Shown here piece by piece: positions 44,161 through 53,703 of a stretch of 64,000 bases of DNA (the stretch's first letter is position 1; each line of letters opens with the position of its first letter). The notes beneath the pieces are model-generated. The model was not told where the DNA came from. It was given only the letters and a program-made list of their open reading frames with translations, and made no database searches. This DNA is from Pelobates cultripes. Its lineage: Eukaryota; Chordata; Amphibia; Anura; Pelobatidae. The DNA lies in assembly GCA_933207985.1 (NCBI GenBank), contig OW240912.1, positions 198,788,101 through 198,852,100 of the forward strand, in the 5' to 3' direction. The position numbers and the translations under genes were made by a program.

Positions 44161-44424
44161 TCCTCTCTGGTTTATATCTTCCCTGCGTAGTCATTTACTT
44201 GAATAAGGAAGAGGGACAGTGTCACCATAGTACATGCCTACAAGTGTGAGCAGAACCTCATTAGGCTCTACTTTATGTGAGTTGTTTCAATCAAACTCCA
44301 CCGTTACATTTACCATGTACCATGGAAGTACTGTTGTACTCGTGAGACATTTCTGAACTCAAAAACAAGTGTTTTAAAGCAGTAAAACATAAAATGACGA
44401 TAATATCAGTGAAAGTACAGAGTT
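44161..44424. repeat. Fold-back repeat, left part (interrupted)
   Basis: 44330-44424 matches the arm at 55230-55334 (TACTGTTGTACTCGTGAGAC, AGTGTTTTAAAGCAGTAAAAC, ATCAGTGAAAGTA). It is cut by the retroposon at 44425-45616 and continues at 45617. Confidence 0.6.
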
Positions 44425-45616
44425 TTTTTTGTCAATTTTGTTTTATTGAGGTAAGTATAAAGTCATGATAAGCAATATGATGTTAAATCCACATTTAGCA
44501 GATGACATAAGTTAGATCAAAGTTGCTCATGAGTCAATTTTTGTTTTGTAAAAAATAACAAAGACGTAGGAAACTAGCATAGCTAAAACAAATAGTGCAT
44601 GCTATACCTATTGACATATGAGCCCAGTCAGGCACGTAGAATGGTATTCAGCTTCAGGAGAGTATAACATATGACAGGAGAGATCAAGCTGAGCATACAA
44701 TATGAACACATTTAGTGACCAAAAATGCGAAGACAAGGCTATCTGGTCATACATATCAACTAACATGCTGTGTGCAGAGCAATCCTATAAGAATGGTAGG
44801 TATGGCGGGTCTCAGGCATTTAAAAACATGCTAGGTAAGGAAGAGTGCTAAATAGACCATCCTGCATTTAAAATATGGATATTGCACCAAACAAATGAAT
44901 GGTCGAAAATTAAGAGTAAATAAGGGGTATATAACAAAGCAACAGAAAAGAACAAAAAAAATCATGAAGGCCTTGGGAGGTCCGAAACTTCTGACGGAAA
45001 CCGGATGGCATCCATTGATAGATGGGAGCTCGCTGTTTGTCAGTGCATGGCTGCTTGAAAGCACATTGACACAGTCATCCTATGCCCACATCTGGGAATC
45101 GAGTAAGAGCTACAGGGAAGTCACTGTTGGCAGCAGCAGGATTGGTGCAAGCATAGCCATTCCTCCTACTCTAGGCCTGAATGAGGGCTGGCGTCACGGA
45201 GCCACTGGTTTGGGGGTTCTCAGAGTCCAAGTCCTTTCCCATCAGGGGATAGCAGGAGGCCTTGATGGTATGTCATCACCGTCGGTGATCGGTTTTCTGC
45301 CTATGTGGTTGAGGCATCGGGGTTAATTCCCTAGGGTCCTCTGCCTAGACAGGCTAAGGACATGTGAAGCAGGCTCGTGTACACAAGGTTTCAATATGCG
45401 TCCATGTGCAGTAGGCTGCAACCTGTGATCGCCAAAAACCGGCCAAACAGTTGGTGGCTTGTATATGCAGGAGCATACACAGGTGACTTGGGCACTCCAG
45501 GCAAGTTTGGACCCAGTTCAGAGTAGTTAATAAGTTATTTTCAGGATGGTGCACCAGGAGCTCATCTGAAGGGTGTCTGGCCAGCTCGTCTGTCAAGCCC
45601 CAACCCCAAAAGTAAA
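44425..45616 (-). mobile_element. Poly(A) retroposon inserted in fold-back repeat
   Basis: Minus-strand insertion whose tail (CAATAAAACAAAATTGACAAAAAAAA) reads as a T run from about 44429. Short similar words AAAGTACAG (left) and AAAGTAAAG (right) flank it as a probable target duplication, and fold-back sequence resumes on the right. The 143-codon + strand frame at 44895-45326 has no recognisable domain. It is probably an L1 3' UTR or a non-autonomous relative. Confidence 0.55.
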
Positions 45617-45775
45617 GTTTTTGTGTGAAAAATGCAAAAAACAAATATCAACACTAAACTTTGGCCACTTTTTGTGACTAAGCGGCTACTAAAAAATACT
45701 GGACATACCCAATTTTGAATACCATGGGTTGTCTACTTTTGCAAATGTATGAAATTATGGGGTTAATTTTCTTTT
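45617..45775. repeat. Fold-back repeat, right part
   Basis: Carries the family's loop in reverse orientation (GTGTGAAAAATGCAAAAAAC) and then the second-arm sequence (AACACTAAACTTTGGCCAC, GGTTGTCTACTTTTGCAAATG) that matches 55746-55858. Confidence 0.6.
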
Positions 45776-46180
45776 CTTTTTTTTTTTTTATGTTTTCTTT
45801 TGTCGTACATTGATACAACATAGGTATTGACAAGATAACCGTTATTAGTCAGTAATGTAGCCTATACAGAGGCATAATATTCAAAATGAGTGAATAGGAA
45901 TACTTTTCATAACAACAGACATATGGTATGTTGTAAATTTTTGAATTAATAAAAGAAAATAAAGATTTTTTTTATCGTGTATCCTGCAATAATGGTCCAC
46001 CAATAATGGGCACTGATCGAGGACAAAGAGTCACTAAGAGACTGATATATTAACAAAACAAAAAATCAACAGAAATCAAAAACAAAAATCTAAATCTGTT
46101 CCTTCCCAGCAGCTTTTTTGAGAGGTGAGTATGAGATGAGAAGCATTATACCAGTGTAGGGAACTTAGAGGAACCTAAAC
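45776..46180 (-). mobile_element. Retroposon 3' tail
   Basis: A T-rich run (45770-45790) followed by unique-looking sequence indicates a minus-strand poly(A) insertion cut off near its 5' end. No coding sequence remains; the boundary at 46180 is approximate. Confidence 0.4.
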
Positions 46181-46194
46181 ATACAGACCTATTA

Positions 46195-46312
46195 CCCAAT
46201 GTAGCAGAGCTCCCTGAACCCCGGCTGGGTACCTCCGCCAAGGATAGCTTCCTAACTGGAACCACAGAAAACCTCAGCACTTCTGCCTCACTAGCAGTGG
46301 CTTGACTGGGGC
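46195..46312 (-). repeat. LTR-element leader-like block, inverted relative to 49362-49497
   Basis: Its reverse complement aligns along its whole length with 49362-49497; shared words include GTCAAGCCAC, GAGGTTTTC and GAGGTACCCAGCCGG. The same repeat family therefore sits here in the opposite orientation, adjoining the CR1/L2 fragment. Confidence 0.65.
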
Positions 46313-46314
46313 GC

Positions 46315-47275
46315 TCCTGGAGCCTCTCTGGAACAAGAAATTTAATGTTGAAAAAGGCAAAGTTATGCTCTTCGGCTTAACGAATGCACAAGCAACTTAT
46401 ACCCTTAATGGAAGTGAATTAGGGATAACAACACACGAACAGGACTTGGGAATTGTTATAGACAACAAACTATGCAACAATGTGCAATGTCAATCAGCAG
46501 TGGCTAAGGCCAGTAAGGTATTGTCATGCATGAAGAAGGGCGTTAATTCTAGGGATGAGAATATAATTTTGCCTCTTTATAAATTGCTGGTAAGTCCACA
46601 TCTTGAATATGCTGTGCAATTTTGGGCACCTATTCTAAAGAAGGATATTATGGCACTATAAAAAGTGCAGAGTCGGGCTACAAAATTAATAAAAGGAATG
46701 GAACATTTCAGCTATGAAGAAAGGTTAACAAATTTAAACCTCTTTAGTTTAGAAAAATGTCGCCTCAGAGGAGATATGAGAACATTATACAAATATATCA
46801 AGGGTCAATACAAACCATTGTGTGGAAATCTATTTACAAACCTGACTTTACATAGGACATGAGATCATGTGTTTAGAATGGAAGAAAGAAGATTTCGTCT
46901 AAGGCAAAGAAAAGTTTTTTTTACTGTAAGAAGAATAAGGATATGGAATTCTCTGCCTGAAGAAGTGGTTTTATCAGAGTCTGTACAGATGTTCAAACAG
47001 CAACTAGATGCATACTTGTAAAAAACTGAATATTCAAGGATATCATTTTTCAATGTAGGGTTATAGCTTCTTGATCCAAGGCTTATACTGACTGCCACTC
47101 TGGGGTCAAGAAGAATTCCCTCTCCCTCCCCCCCAGTTTGTAGCAAAATTGGAAGTGCTTCAAACTGTTTTTTTTTTTTTTTGCCTTCGTTTGGATCAAC
47201 AGCAAAAACCAAATGTGAGGAAGGCTGAACTTCATGGACGCAAGACTCTTTTCAACTATTTAACTGTTTTGGGGC
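46315..47275 (+). mobile_element. CR1/L2-clade LINE 3' fragment 1
   Basis: The coding tail shows L-N-G-S-E-L-G-I-T-T-H-E-Q-D-L-G-I-V, L-P-L-Y-K-L-L-V-S-P-H-L-E-Y, S-R-A-T-K-L-I-K-G-M, Y-E-E-R-L and R-L-R-G-D-M, the standard C-terminal block of CR1/L2 ORF2. A TAA at 46659-46661 and a TGA at about 46860 interrupt it. The 3' end has the CTTCATGGACGCAAGACTCT motif usual for CR1-type tails. No poly(A). Confidence 0.85.
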
Positions 47276-47766
47276 ATCACCTTGTGGCTGACCGGTCAAA
47301 ACTTCATTTGAATCGCGCTCCCGAACCACCAAAGGAATCTTAGCGTTATTTCGACAAAGTAAGCGCTCAGACCAAAGCTATTCGATGATAAGACTTTCGT
47401 GGGGTTCCTATATTATTAAAATGCATTTTTATGAAAATTTTTAAATTTTATATTTTCCTGTATAATTGAGTTATAGTTTTTTTTAACTCAATTATCTCTA
47501 AGAAACAGAGGATCCTGGGAGGGAAACCCCATGCTAGGGGTCAGTGCATAAAAGCAGTGTGGCCAAAATAAACTCAGTTGTACTCCCAGAATTATTGTCG
47601 TCTAGTTACTGGGAGGTGAAAGGGCTAATCACTGTTAAGCACCTTGTTCCAGCTCATGAAGGATTTGGCAGGGAAAGTCCTTGTAAGTACTAGAGCTCAC
47701 AGGACTGTGTGTCGTCCAGTCAATGGGAGGGAATAGAGCTAGTCCCCTATCATGCTCCAGGACAAG
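47276..47766 (+). repeat. LTR fragment with duplicated R/U5-like segment
   Basis: Contains a TATA-like CATAAAAGC, an AATAAA at about 47567 and the segment ACTCCCAGAATTATTGTCGT...TTACTGGGAGG (47582-47616). This resembles 62915-62950 of the LTR at the right end of the window. A second, diverged copy occurs at 47695-47731. A perfect 12-bp inverted repeat (ATAATTGAGTTA / TAACTCAATTAT) lies at 47462-47495. Split by the hAT insertion at 47767. Confidence 0.5.
47759..47766. repeat. hAT target site duplication, left
   Basis: AGGACAAG, repeated exactly at 49354-49361. Eight-base duplications are diagnostic of hAT transposition. Confidence 0.92.
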
Positions 47767-48131
47767 CAGTGGCGTCTCTAGGATTAATTTTTCGGGGGGG
47801 CACATGGAGGGCCAGTGACAAAAGTAGGGGGGCACATTTAACCCCGCCCTCGCCGCAGTTTGACCCCGCCCCTGTCGCATGTTAAGCCACACCCCCGACA
47901 CAATGTGGTTTTTTTTTTTTTTAATAATACCTGGTGGAGGATTCATTATTTTCCACCAGGGATTATTAAAAAAACAAACACATTATCCTTAATACAGTGC
48001 CATAGTTGCCAACATTTGAAAAAAAAATTCCAAGGACATTTTGCAGCACAGCTATCAATTACTGTCTGGCTATAATATCCCTTGACAGTCAGTACTCTCT
48101 GTATAATACAGGGTTGTGTGTATATTAAATT

Positions 48132-48241
48132 GGGACAGTCAGTGCTCCCTGTATAGTGCTGCTCTCTGTATAATACAGGTCTGTTTGTGTATAATATCCC
48201 AAGACAGAGAGCAGCACTATACAGGAAGCACTGACTATCCC
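48132..48241. repeat. Palindrome inside hAT element
   Basis: 48132-48172 (GACAGTCAGTGCTCCCTGTA, GTGCTGCTCTCTGT) is mirrored by 48203-48241 (ACAGAGAGCAGCACTATACA, AAGCACTGACTATC) with few mismatches; the spacer is about 30 bp. Confidence 0.8.
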
Positions 48242-48475
48242 GGGATAATTTATACACACAGATCTGTATTATACAGATAGCTGAGCATATACCCCAATCT
48301 CTAGACTACTAGTACCTGTCAACAGCAGCTCCCAGACGCGTGTAACAGGGCTAAAGTGTGCGGCAGATCACACAGATTATTCAGCGGTAAAGTGCACTTG
48401 CTGGCAGAGCCAAACTGGGAATCCCTGGGAATCCAAAGCAGCCCTGGAAAAAAAACGTATGCCATTCCTACAAGT

Positions 48476-48478
<3 letters not shown>

Positions 48479-48517
<39 letters not shown>
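48479..48517. repeat. (TA)n microsatellite
   Basis: About 39 bases of uninterrupted TA. A second, shorter tract lies at about 48628-48647, so the two flank the Penelope-like piece. Confidence 0.95.
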
Positions 48518-48627
48518 CAAAAATCAATATATAAGGAGCACTCACAGGTCTTCATCTGAATACTGATTTATTCTAAGGTGCAAATTACATGTGCAATCGT
48601 TTCGACCCTCACAGGGTCTTCTTCAAG
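48518..48627 (-). mobile_element. Penelope-like element end with hammerhead-like core
   Basis: On the minus strand, 48627-48598 reads CTTGAAGAAGACCCTGTGAG followed by GGTCGAAACG. TTGAAGA differs from the catalytic CUGANGA box at one position, a six-base stem II (GACCCT/AGGGTC) follows, then GAAAC. This arrangement is known from hammerhead ribozymes at the ends of Penelope-like retroelements. Stem I is not formed with the flanking TA repeat, so this copy is probably truncated and inactive. Confidence 0.55.
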
Positions 48628-48771
48628 ATATATATATATATATATAGTACAGTAAGCACACAAGCTCACTGACATGCGCAAATAGGCTTACTGACAGATA
48701 AAACTCTCTGACTCACACACAAGCTTACTACAGACACTCACTTGTATAAACAGAAGGCTCACTACAAAGAA

Positions 48772-48871
48772 NNNNNNNNNNNNNNNNNNNNNNNNNNNNN
48801 NNNNNNNNNNNNNNNNNNNNNNNNNNNNNNNNNNNNNNNNNNNNNNNNNNNNNNNNNNNNNNNNNNNNNNN
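48772..48871. other. Assembly gap (100 N)
   Basis: One hundred N next to a minisatellite that probably broke the assembly. Confidence 0.99.
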
Positions 48872-49027
48872 GGGGGCAGTGTGTGTGTATGTGGGCAATG
48901 TGTGTGTATGGGGGGGCAGTATGGGGGACAGTGTGTGTGTATGGGGGCAATGTGTGTGTGTATGGGGGGCAGTGTTTGTGTATGGGGGCAATGTATGTGT
49001 GTATGGGGGCAATGTGTGTGTGTACAC
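48872..49027. repeat. GGGGGCAATGTGTGTGTAT minisatellite
   Basis: Imperfect tandem units of about 19-25 bases built from GGGGGCA(A/G)TGTGTGTGTAT. The true length is unknown because the array abuts the gap. Open frames across it are artefacts of the repeat. Confidence 0.9.
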
Positions 49028-49353
49028 CCCCCCAGCCTACCTGTCACTGGGGGTCAGGCAGCCATCTTCTGAAGCAGCATGGGCTGCTGCAATACGGCGG
49101 GGTGGGGCTTATCGGCGGGAGGCGGGGCTTCGTTTGGGGGCGGGGCCTTGCCGGGGAGCCAATCAGTGCTCCCTCCGCCACAAACAGCCCCCAGCACCTC
49201 AGCGCTGCATTCCCTCGGGCTGTAACAGGCTGTTACAGTCCGAGGGAAGAACATGGCCAGCAATTTGCCGGCATTGGGGGGGCCCAAGGGGGGGCACAGC
49301 ATGATGTAGGGGGGGCCATGGCCCCCTCTGGCCCCCCCCTAGCAACGCCACTG

Positions 49354-49361
49354 AGGACAAG
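49354..49361. repeat. hAT target site duplication, right
   Basis: Second AGGACAAG, directly after the right inverted end. Confidence 0.92.
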
Positions 49362-50640
49362 GAAGCTTCAGGAGCACCCAAGTCAAGCCACGGCAACTGG
49401 GGCAGAAGCGCAGAGGTTTTCCCCTGTTACAGCTAGGAAGCGGTCCTTGTCTGAGGTACCCAGCCGGCATACAGGAAGCTACACTAATTATCTCCCAGGA
49501 ACAGAGAGCCCAACACAAAACATAAAAATACCCCAAAACATTATAAAAACATACAATAACTCCACAAATAATACATCCCCAAATAACCCTAATCTGAGCG
49601 CCGAAGTTGTCCAAATAGCGATCAGATCCATGCAGTGTTGGGGAAACGCCACCGTGGTCCTATGCCCAAAATAGTTCAAGGGCATTTGATGCTTTTGCCG
49701 GTCACCTTTTGGGATCTCCTACGTCCGTAATACGGGATGCTCAGCCTGGCTCTCAGGTAGCGTTTGTTCCCCTTAGTCTCAGGCACCTTCCCTCCAAAAA
49801 GCGCCCTCCTGGCAGGTTGCAAAGCGGTTCAAAACCTCAGACCAAGTTGTCCGGAAACCACACGGTCACCTCATGCCAAAAACAGTTCCTTAACATTCGC
49901 AGCTAATTCCCGCTGAGCGGGGATCCACAAAGTCCTCATGCAGAAAATATTTCCATAGCAGTCGCGGCTAAGTACAACTGAGGACCATTCATGGGTTTGG
50001 TTCATGCAAATGGCCACCAGAATGCTAGCGTTCGGTTCCACTAGTGTGAAAGGAAAGTGCCAAACCCGGGGCACCCATGAAAAGCTGCTAATGGCGGCTG
50101 GGCAAGGTAACTCCCAAATGGTGTCTCAGTCCTGTACCATAGTCGGTGGGCAGGAGGCCGGCTTCCACAGTCCTCCAGGAGTCCGTGGCAAATGTTTGTG
50201 GGAAGGAGCGTTTGTCACACACAACAAATAGACCTTTCTGTGTACCCGTCCCTAGAGCGTTGAGGTCAAGGACAGGAGAGAAATGGATAAACAATTAAAC
50301 TAGCCACGATCAAACAAATACAGAGATCAGGAGAAACGTTAACAATTGTCACGGCTTACCTTAGTTGGGAGTCCGGTAGGCAGAGATTTGTGCTCCCCTT
50401 GCAGATATACACAGTCCAAGGTGATGAGGTTAGAAACCACCAGGACTGTGAATCTGTGCACGGGGGCTGTGCATGAAAGGTGTTTCCAATACGCGGAAGG
50501 TAAATTATGGTTGAACAGACATATAGTTCAAACTCCAGGTTTTGTTTTGGTCAAAACTTGTATTGCCTCCATCCTTAAGGGGTTAAAAAAAAATGCAAAA
50601 CTTTTTTTCCAGTCTGGACCTGTATGCAGCGGAGTGTGAC
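49362..50640 (+). repeat. LTR-element non-coding sequence, right of hAT
   Basis: Continues the sequence interrupted by hAT. 49362-49497 is homologous to 46195-46312 in inverse orientation. 49869-50030 carries imperfect tandem units of about 66 bases (CCTCATGCCAAAAACAG, CCTCATGCAGAAAATAT, TTCATGCAAATGG). No retroviral protein motif was found in any frame, so the family is unassigned. Confidence 0.4.
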
Positions 50641-50724
50641 TAAGGCTGAATAAACAAAAGTGATTTAATTCCTAAATGGCAGAGAACTGCGCAGTGAGAC
50701 TGCAGGAGCATGAGCTGTACATCA

Positions 50725-51159
50725 AAACTGCTTCATTAACCCTTTAAAGACGGCGGGCGTGCTATGCCGTCCTTGGGGACCCGGCTCTAAACGACGGCGA
50801 GCGGCATAGCACGTCCCCGCCGTCCTATTCACATACCAGGTCACGGGGGATCGCGTTGGGGGGGACTCACCTGGCATCCCAAGGAGTCCCCCTGCTGCCG
50901 TTCCGGCCCTCCTGGGCCATGTGATCGCTAGGCATAGCCGTCCATAGCATTGCCAGCGGAGGAGTGCCTGGAATGACAGGCACTCCCCTTGCTGCCTGTA
51001 AAAAATAAATAAAGTTTAAAATACATTTATATATACTTAGATCATATAATGATCTGAGTATATATATACACACATACACTGTCTAATGTTAATATATAGT
51101 TATATATATATTAATATCAAAATACACGTAGAATGATATTGATTAAATATATATGTAAT

Positions 51160-51191
<32 letters not shown>

Positions 51192-51537
51192 ATATAAAAT
51201 AAATAAATATATAAATATGTTAAAAAATAAAAATACATAATTAAAAATATATATATGTGTAATTTCATTCTAACTGTATATTGATATTAATATATATATA
51301 TTGATATCAAAATACACGTAGAACGAAATAATATCTATATCTATATACATAAGTATACTGAAAAAAAATTATATATATATATACACTTGTGTGTATATAT
51401 ATATATATAATAATTCTACTTATATATTTATGTAATCATTTTACATAATTAGGTCATTTTATTAATTGCAATTTGTGGGACCTGCCTGACAACCCAGGCC
51501 GAAAGTCCAGGGAATTTAATTTGCTAGAACTATATTT
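50725..51537. repeat. TTAA-edged hairpin element with AT-rich body
   Basis: Starts TTAACCCTTTAAAGACGGCG. Arms at about 50750-50771 and 50802-50824 pair (CGTGCTATGCCG / CGGCATAGCACG), forming a GC-rich hairpin. The body at 51000-51450 is dominated by TA-type words, with a repeated block ATCAAAATACACGTAGAA at 51117 and 51303. It is cut at 51537 by L1 copy G and continues at 55198. Confidence 0.55.
51521..51537. repeat. Target site duplication of L1 copy G, left
   Basis: TTGCTAGAACTATATTT, 17 bases, repeated without change at 55181-55197. Confidence 0.95.
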
Positions 51538-52430
51538 TTTTTTTTTGTAAATTTATGCAGAAAAAGGAAAAACATTGTCGCGGACACGCAGGTCCAATAA
51601 AGGCTTTCCCAGTCCATGTCTCAGACATGAGATAGTCATTGTGAACAACATAGTGACATGCAAGTCATCTAACAGATCAAAGACGTATACTAGTTGGGCT
51701 CTTGGGTCCTATACACCTTTGTGTGGATGGGGTTTTCCCTCTCTCGTACGGTTGTTGTGGCTATGGTATATCACCCAGTGTGACAAAGGTGGTTGGTGTC
51801 TTGTGTCTAGGCCGGTGGTGTGTGTTGACCAACCGTATGGGGGGGAAACTGGGTGTTGTGTGTGCTTTGCGCGTTCAGTTCTCAGATCTATGGTGGCAGT
51901 GGGGTATACCCCTGTTGATCTGGCTGGGGTGGAGGTGGTTTGTACCGTCTTTAACTCCCGCCTTTGGCGTGGGTGCAAAGTTAGGCTTGTTTCTCCTTGT
52001 CTTATCCTTAACTGTGAACTCCTGTCCCTTTTCCTGTTTTCCTGCCTGATTCTCTTTGTCTCCTTCATTCTTGACTTCCTTACTCCTTTCCCATTCCTTT
52101 CCCTCCTTTCTTATTCTCTCTTTTTACTCTTGGCTATCCCCTTCTTGTTTTTTTTCCTTCTCCCTTTGCTACCCTTATCTTTCCCTCTCTTCCCTTCTTT
52201 GCTTAGCTGGTGCCCCTCCGTCTGGAGCCTCTACGTCTTATGAACTTCTCTACTTTGTCGCCTTCCCGTCCGCGGGTTCCCCCAGGGGGGGACCGGTGGG
52301 GGGGGATGGGGGGGGGAGAGGGGGAGGGGGTGTTTTATTTATTATGATGTTGATTCTGGTGTTTTCCCTGTTTGTTTGTGTAGTCACTCCCTCAGTCAAG
52401 GTGGTCGTTTGTCCCTTCAGGTGTCTGCAG

Positions 52431-53699
52431 TCACGTCAGCAGGTCCTGGAAGTCAGCGTTAGTCGAGGTCAGTATCCAGTGTGTCCAGATCGTCATGTAC
52501 GTCTGGGTCCTCCCTTCTGCCAGCAGGGAGAGCTCTTCCAGAGCTCTCAGCTCCTCCATTTTTTGGTACCACGTCCCCAGCGGGGGCGCACATTGTTTTT
52601 TCCAGTAAAGGGGGATTAGGCTTTTGGCTACATTAAGTATCCGTATCGTTAAGGATTTTTTATATGTTGATGCTTTCGTCTTGGTGTGATGGATGAGGAA
52701 TGTTGCGGGGTTCATGGGTGGTGGGGAGTCTGTGAATCTTTTGATGATCGTGTGGATGGTTGACCAATATGGTTGGATGATTGGACATTCCCACCATATG
52801 TGGAGGTGTGTTCCCTTGTGCGTGTTGCACCTCCAGCATGCGTCGTCCTTCGTGGGGTCGTATAGGTGTGTGTGGAGTGGGGTGCGGTACCAAAGGGCCA
52901 GTATTTTATATGCTGTTTCTTGCGTTCCGCTAGATGGTGCGCAGTGTAGTGAGAGGGTGCAAATTTTGTCCCATTGGTTGGGTGTGAATGTAGTGCCTAA
53001 CACTGTTTCCCATTTCCCCATGAAGCTTGGGGGTGGCAGCCTCCTCAACCGCATGATCATTCCATAGAGCGTTGACAGGCCCCTCGGCAACGGGTCCGGG
53101 TCCATGCATATCTCTTCAAACGTTGTTAAGGGTCTGAGAGTGTGATTGTTTCGGGTGGTTTCTTGTATGAGCCCTTTCAGTTGTCGGTATCTGAATTGGA
53201 GCATGAATGGGTGGTTGGAGTTCCCCGTCATGGTCTCTAGTGATTTGATGCGGCCGTTGTCTATGGCGTGGAAAAGCCTCGGTATGTCTTGTCCCAGCAG
53301 TTGGACCAACGTTCTTGGTTCCCTTCCTGGCGGGAAGACCTCATTATGTAGAAGAGGCATCATTGGGGATGGCATGGAGGTGAGCGAGAGTGGTACAGCC
53401 AGAGCTTGCCATACCCGTACGGTCGCTTTGATTAGGGGGTGTGGAGCAGCTAGCTGCCTACTTTGTTGGGGGTCCAGCCAAGGGAGGACTGCCATCGGAC
53501 TCTCCACCAGGGAAGACTCCACATCTTTCCAGAGTTTCTCCACTCCTTGTTTAGACCACTCCACTATCCTTTGGATGTGAGTGGCTCTATGGTATCTCTT
53601 AAAATCTGGCAGAGCTAGGCCTCCCTTGACCTTCGGTAGTGTGAGCACGTCGTGTTGTATCCTGGCCTTCTGTCTCTGCCATGTGAATCGGAGGGCCAT
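52431..53699 (-). pseudogene. L1 ORF2 C-terminal part (copy G)
   Basis: A 422-codon frame that continues ORF2 after the single break. It includes L-P-K-V-K-G-G-L-A-L-P-D (RT thumb border), I-L-A-L-W-Y-R-T-P and the Cys-His knuckle C-W-R-C-N-T-H-K-G-T-H-L-H-I-W-W-E-C near 52850-52797, and ends at 52431. No internal stop. Only the lost 5' part and one frame break separate it from a functional ORF2. Confidence 0.9.
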
Positions 53700-53703
53700 C
53701 GAT

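Larger units (their letters stand above)
47767..49353. mobile_element. Non-autonomous hAT transposon
   Basis: Ends are CAGTGGCGTCTCTAGG and CTAGCAACGCCACTG, an imperfect terminal inverted repeat beginning CAGTGGCG, bounded by a perfect 8-bp duplication. Subterminal DNA is G/C-rich (GGGGGGGC words at both ends). No transposase. The 1.59 kb interior is a patchwork: a large palindrome (48132-48240), (TA)n tracts, a Penelope-like piece, an assembly gap and a GTGTGTAT/GGGGGCA minisatellite. Confidence 0.9.

Noticed and set aside
44895..45326. 143-codon + strand frame as a host gene
   Set aside because: Inside a minus-strand retroposon, no splice sites and no domain.
48742..49674. 310-codon frame crossing the assembly gap
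   Set aside because: Includes 100 N and a minisatellite; not a real gene.
51575..52619. Long + strand frames of 222 and 187 codons
   Set aside because: Lie in the 3' UTR and C-terminal region of the minus-strand L1 copy G; T/C-rich shadows.
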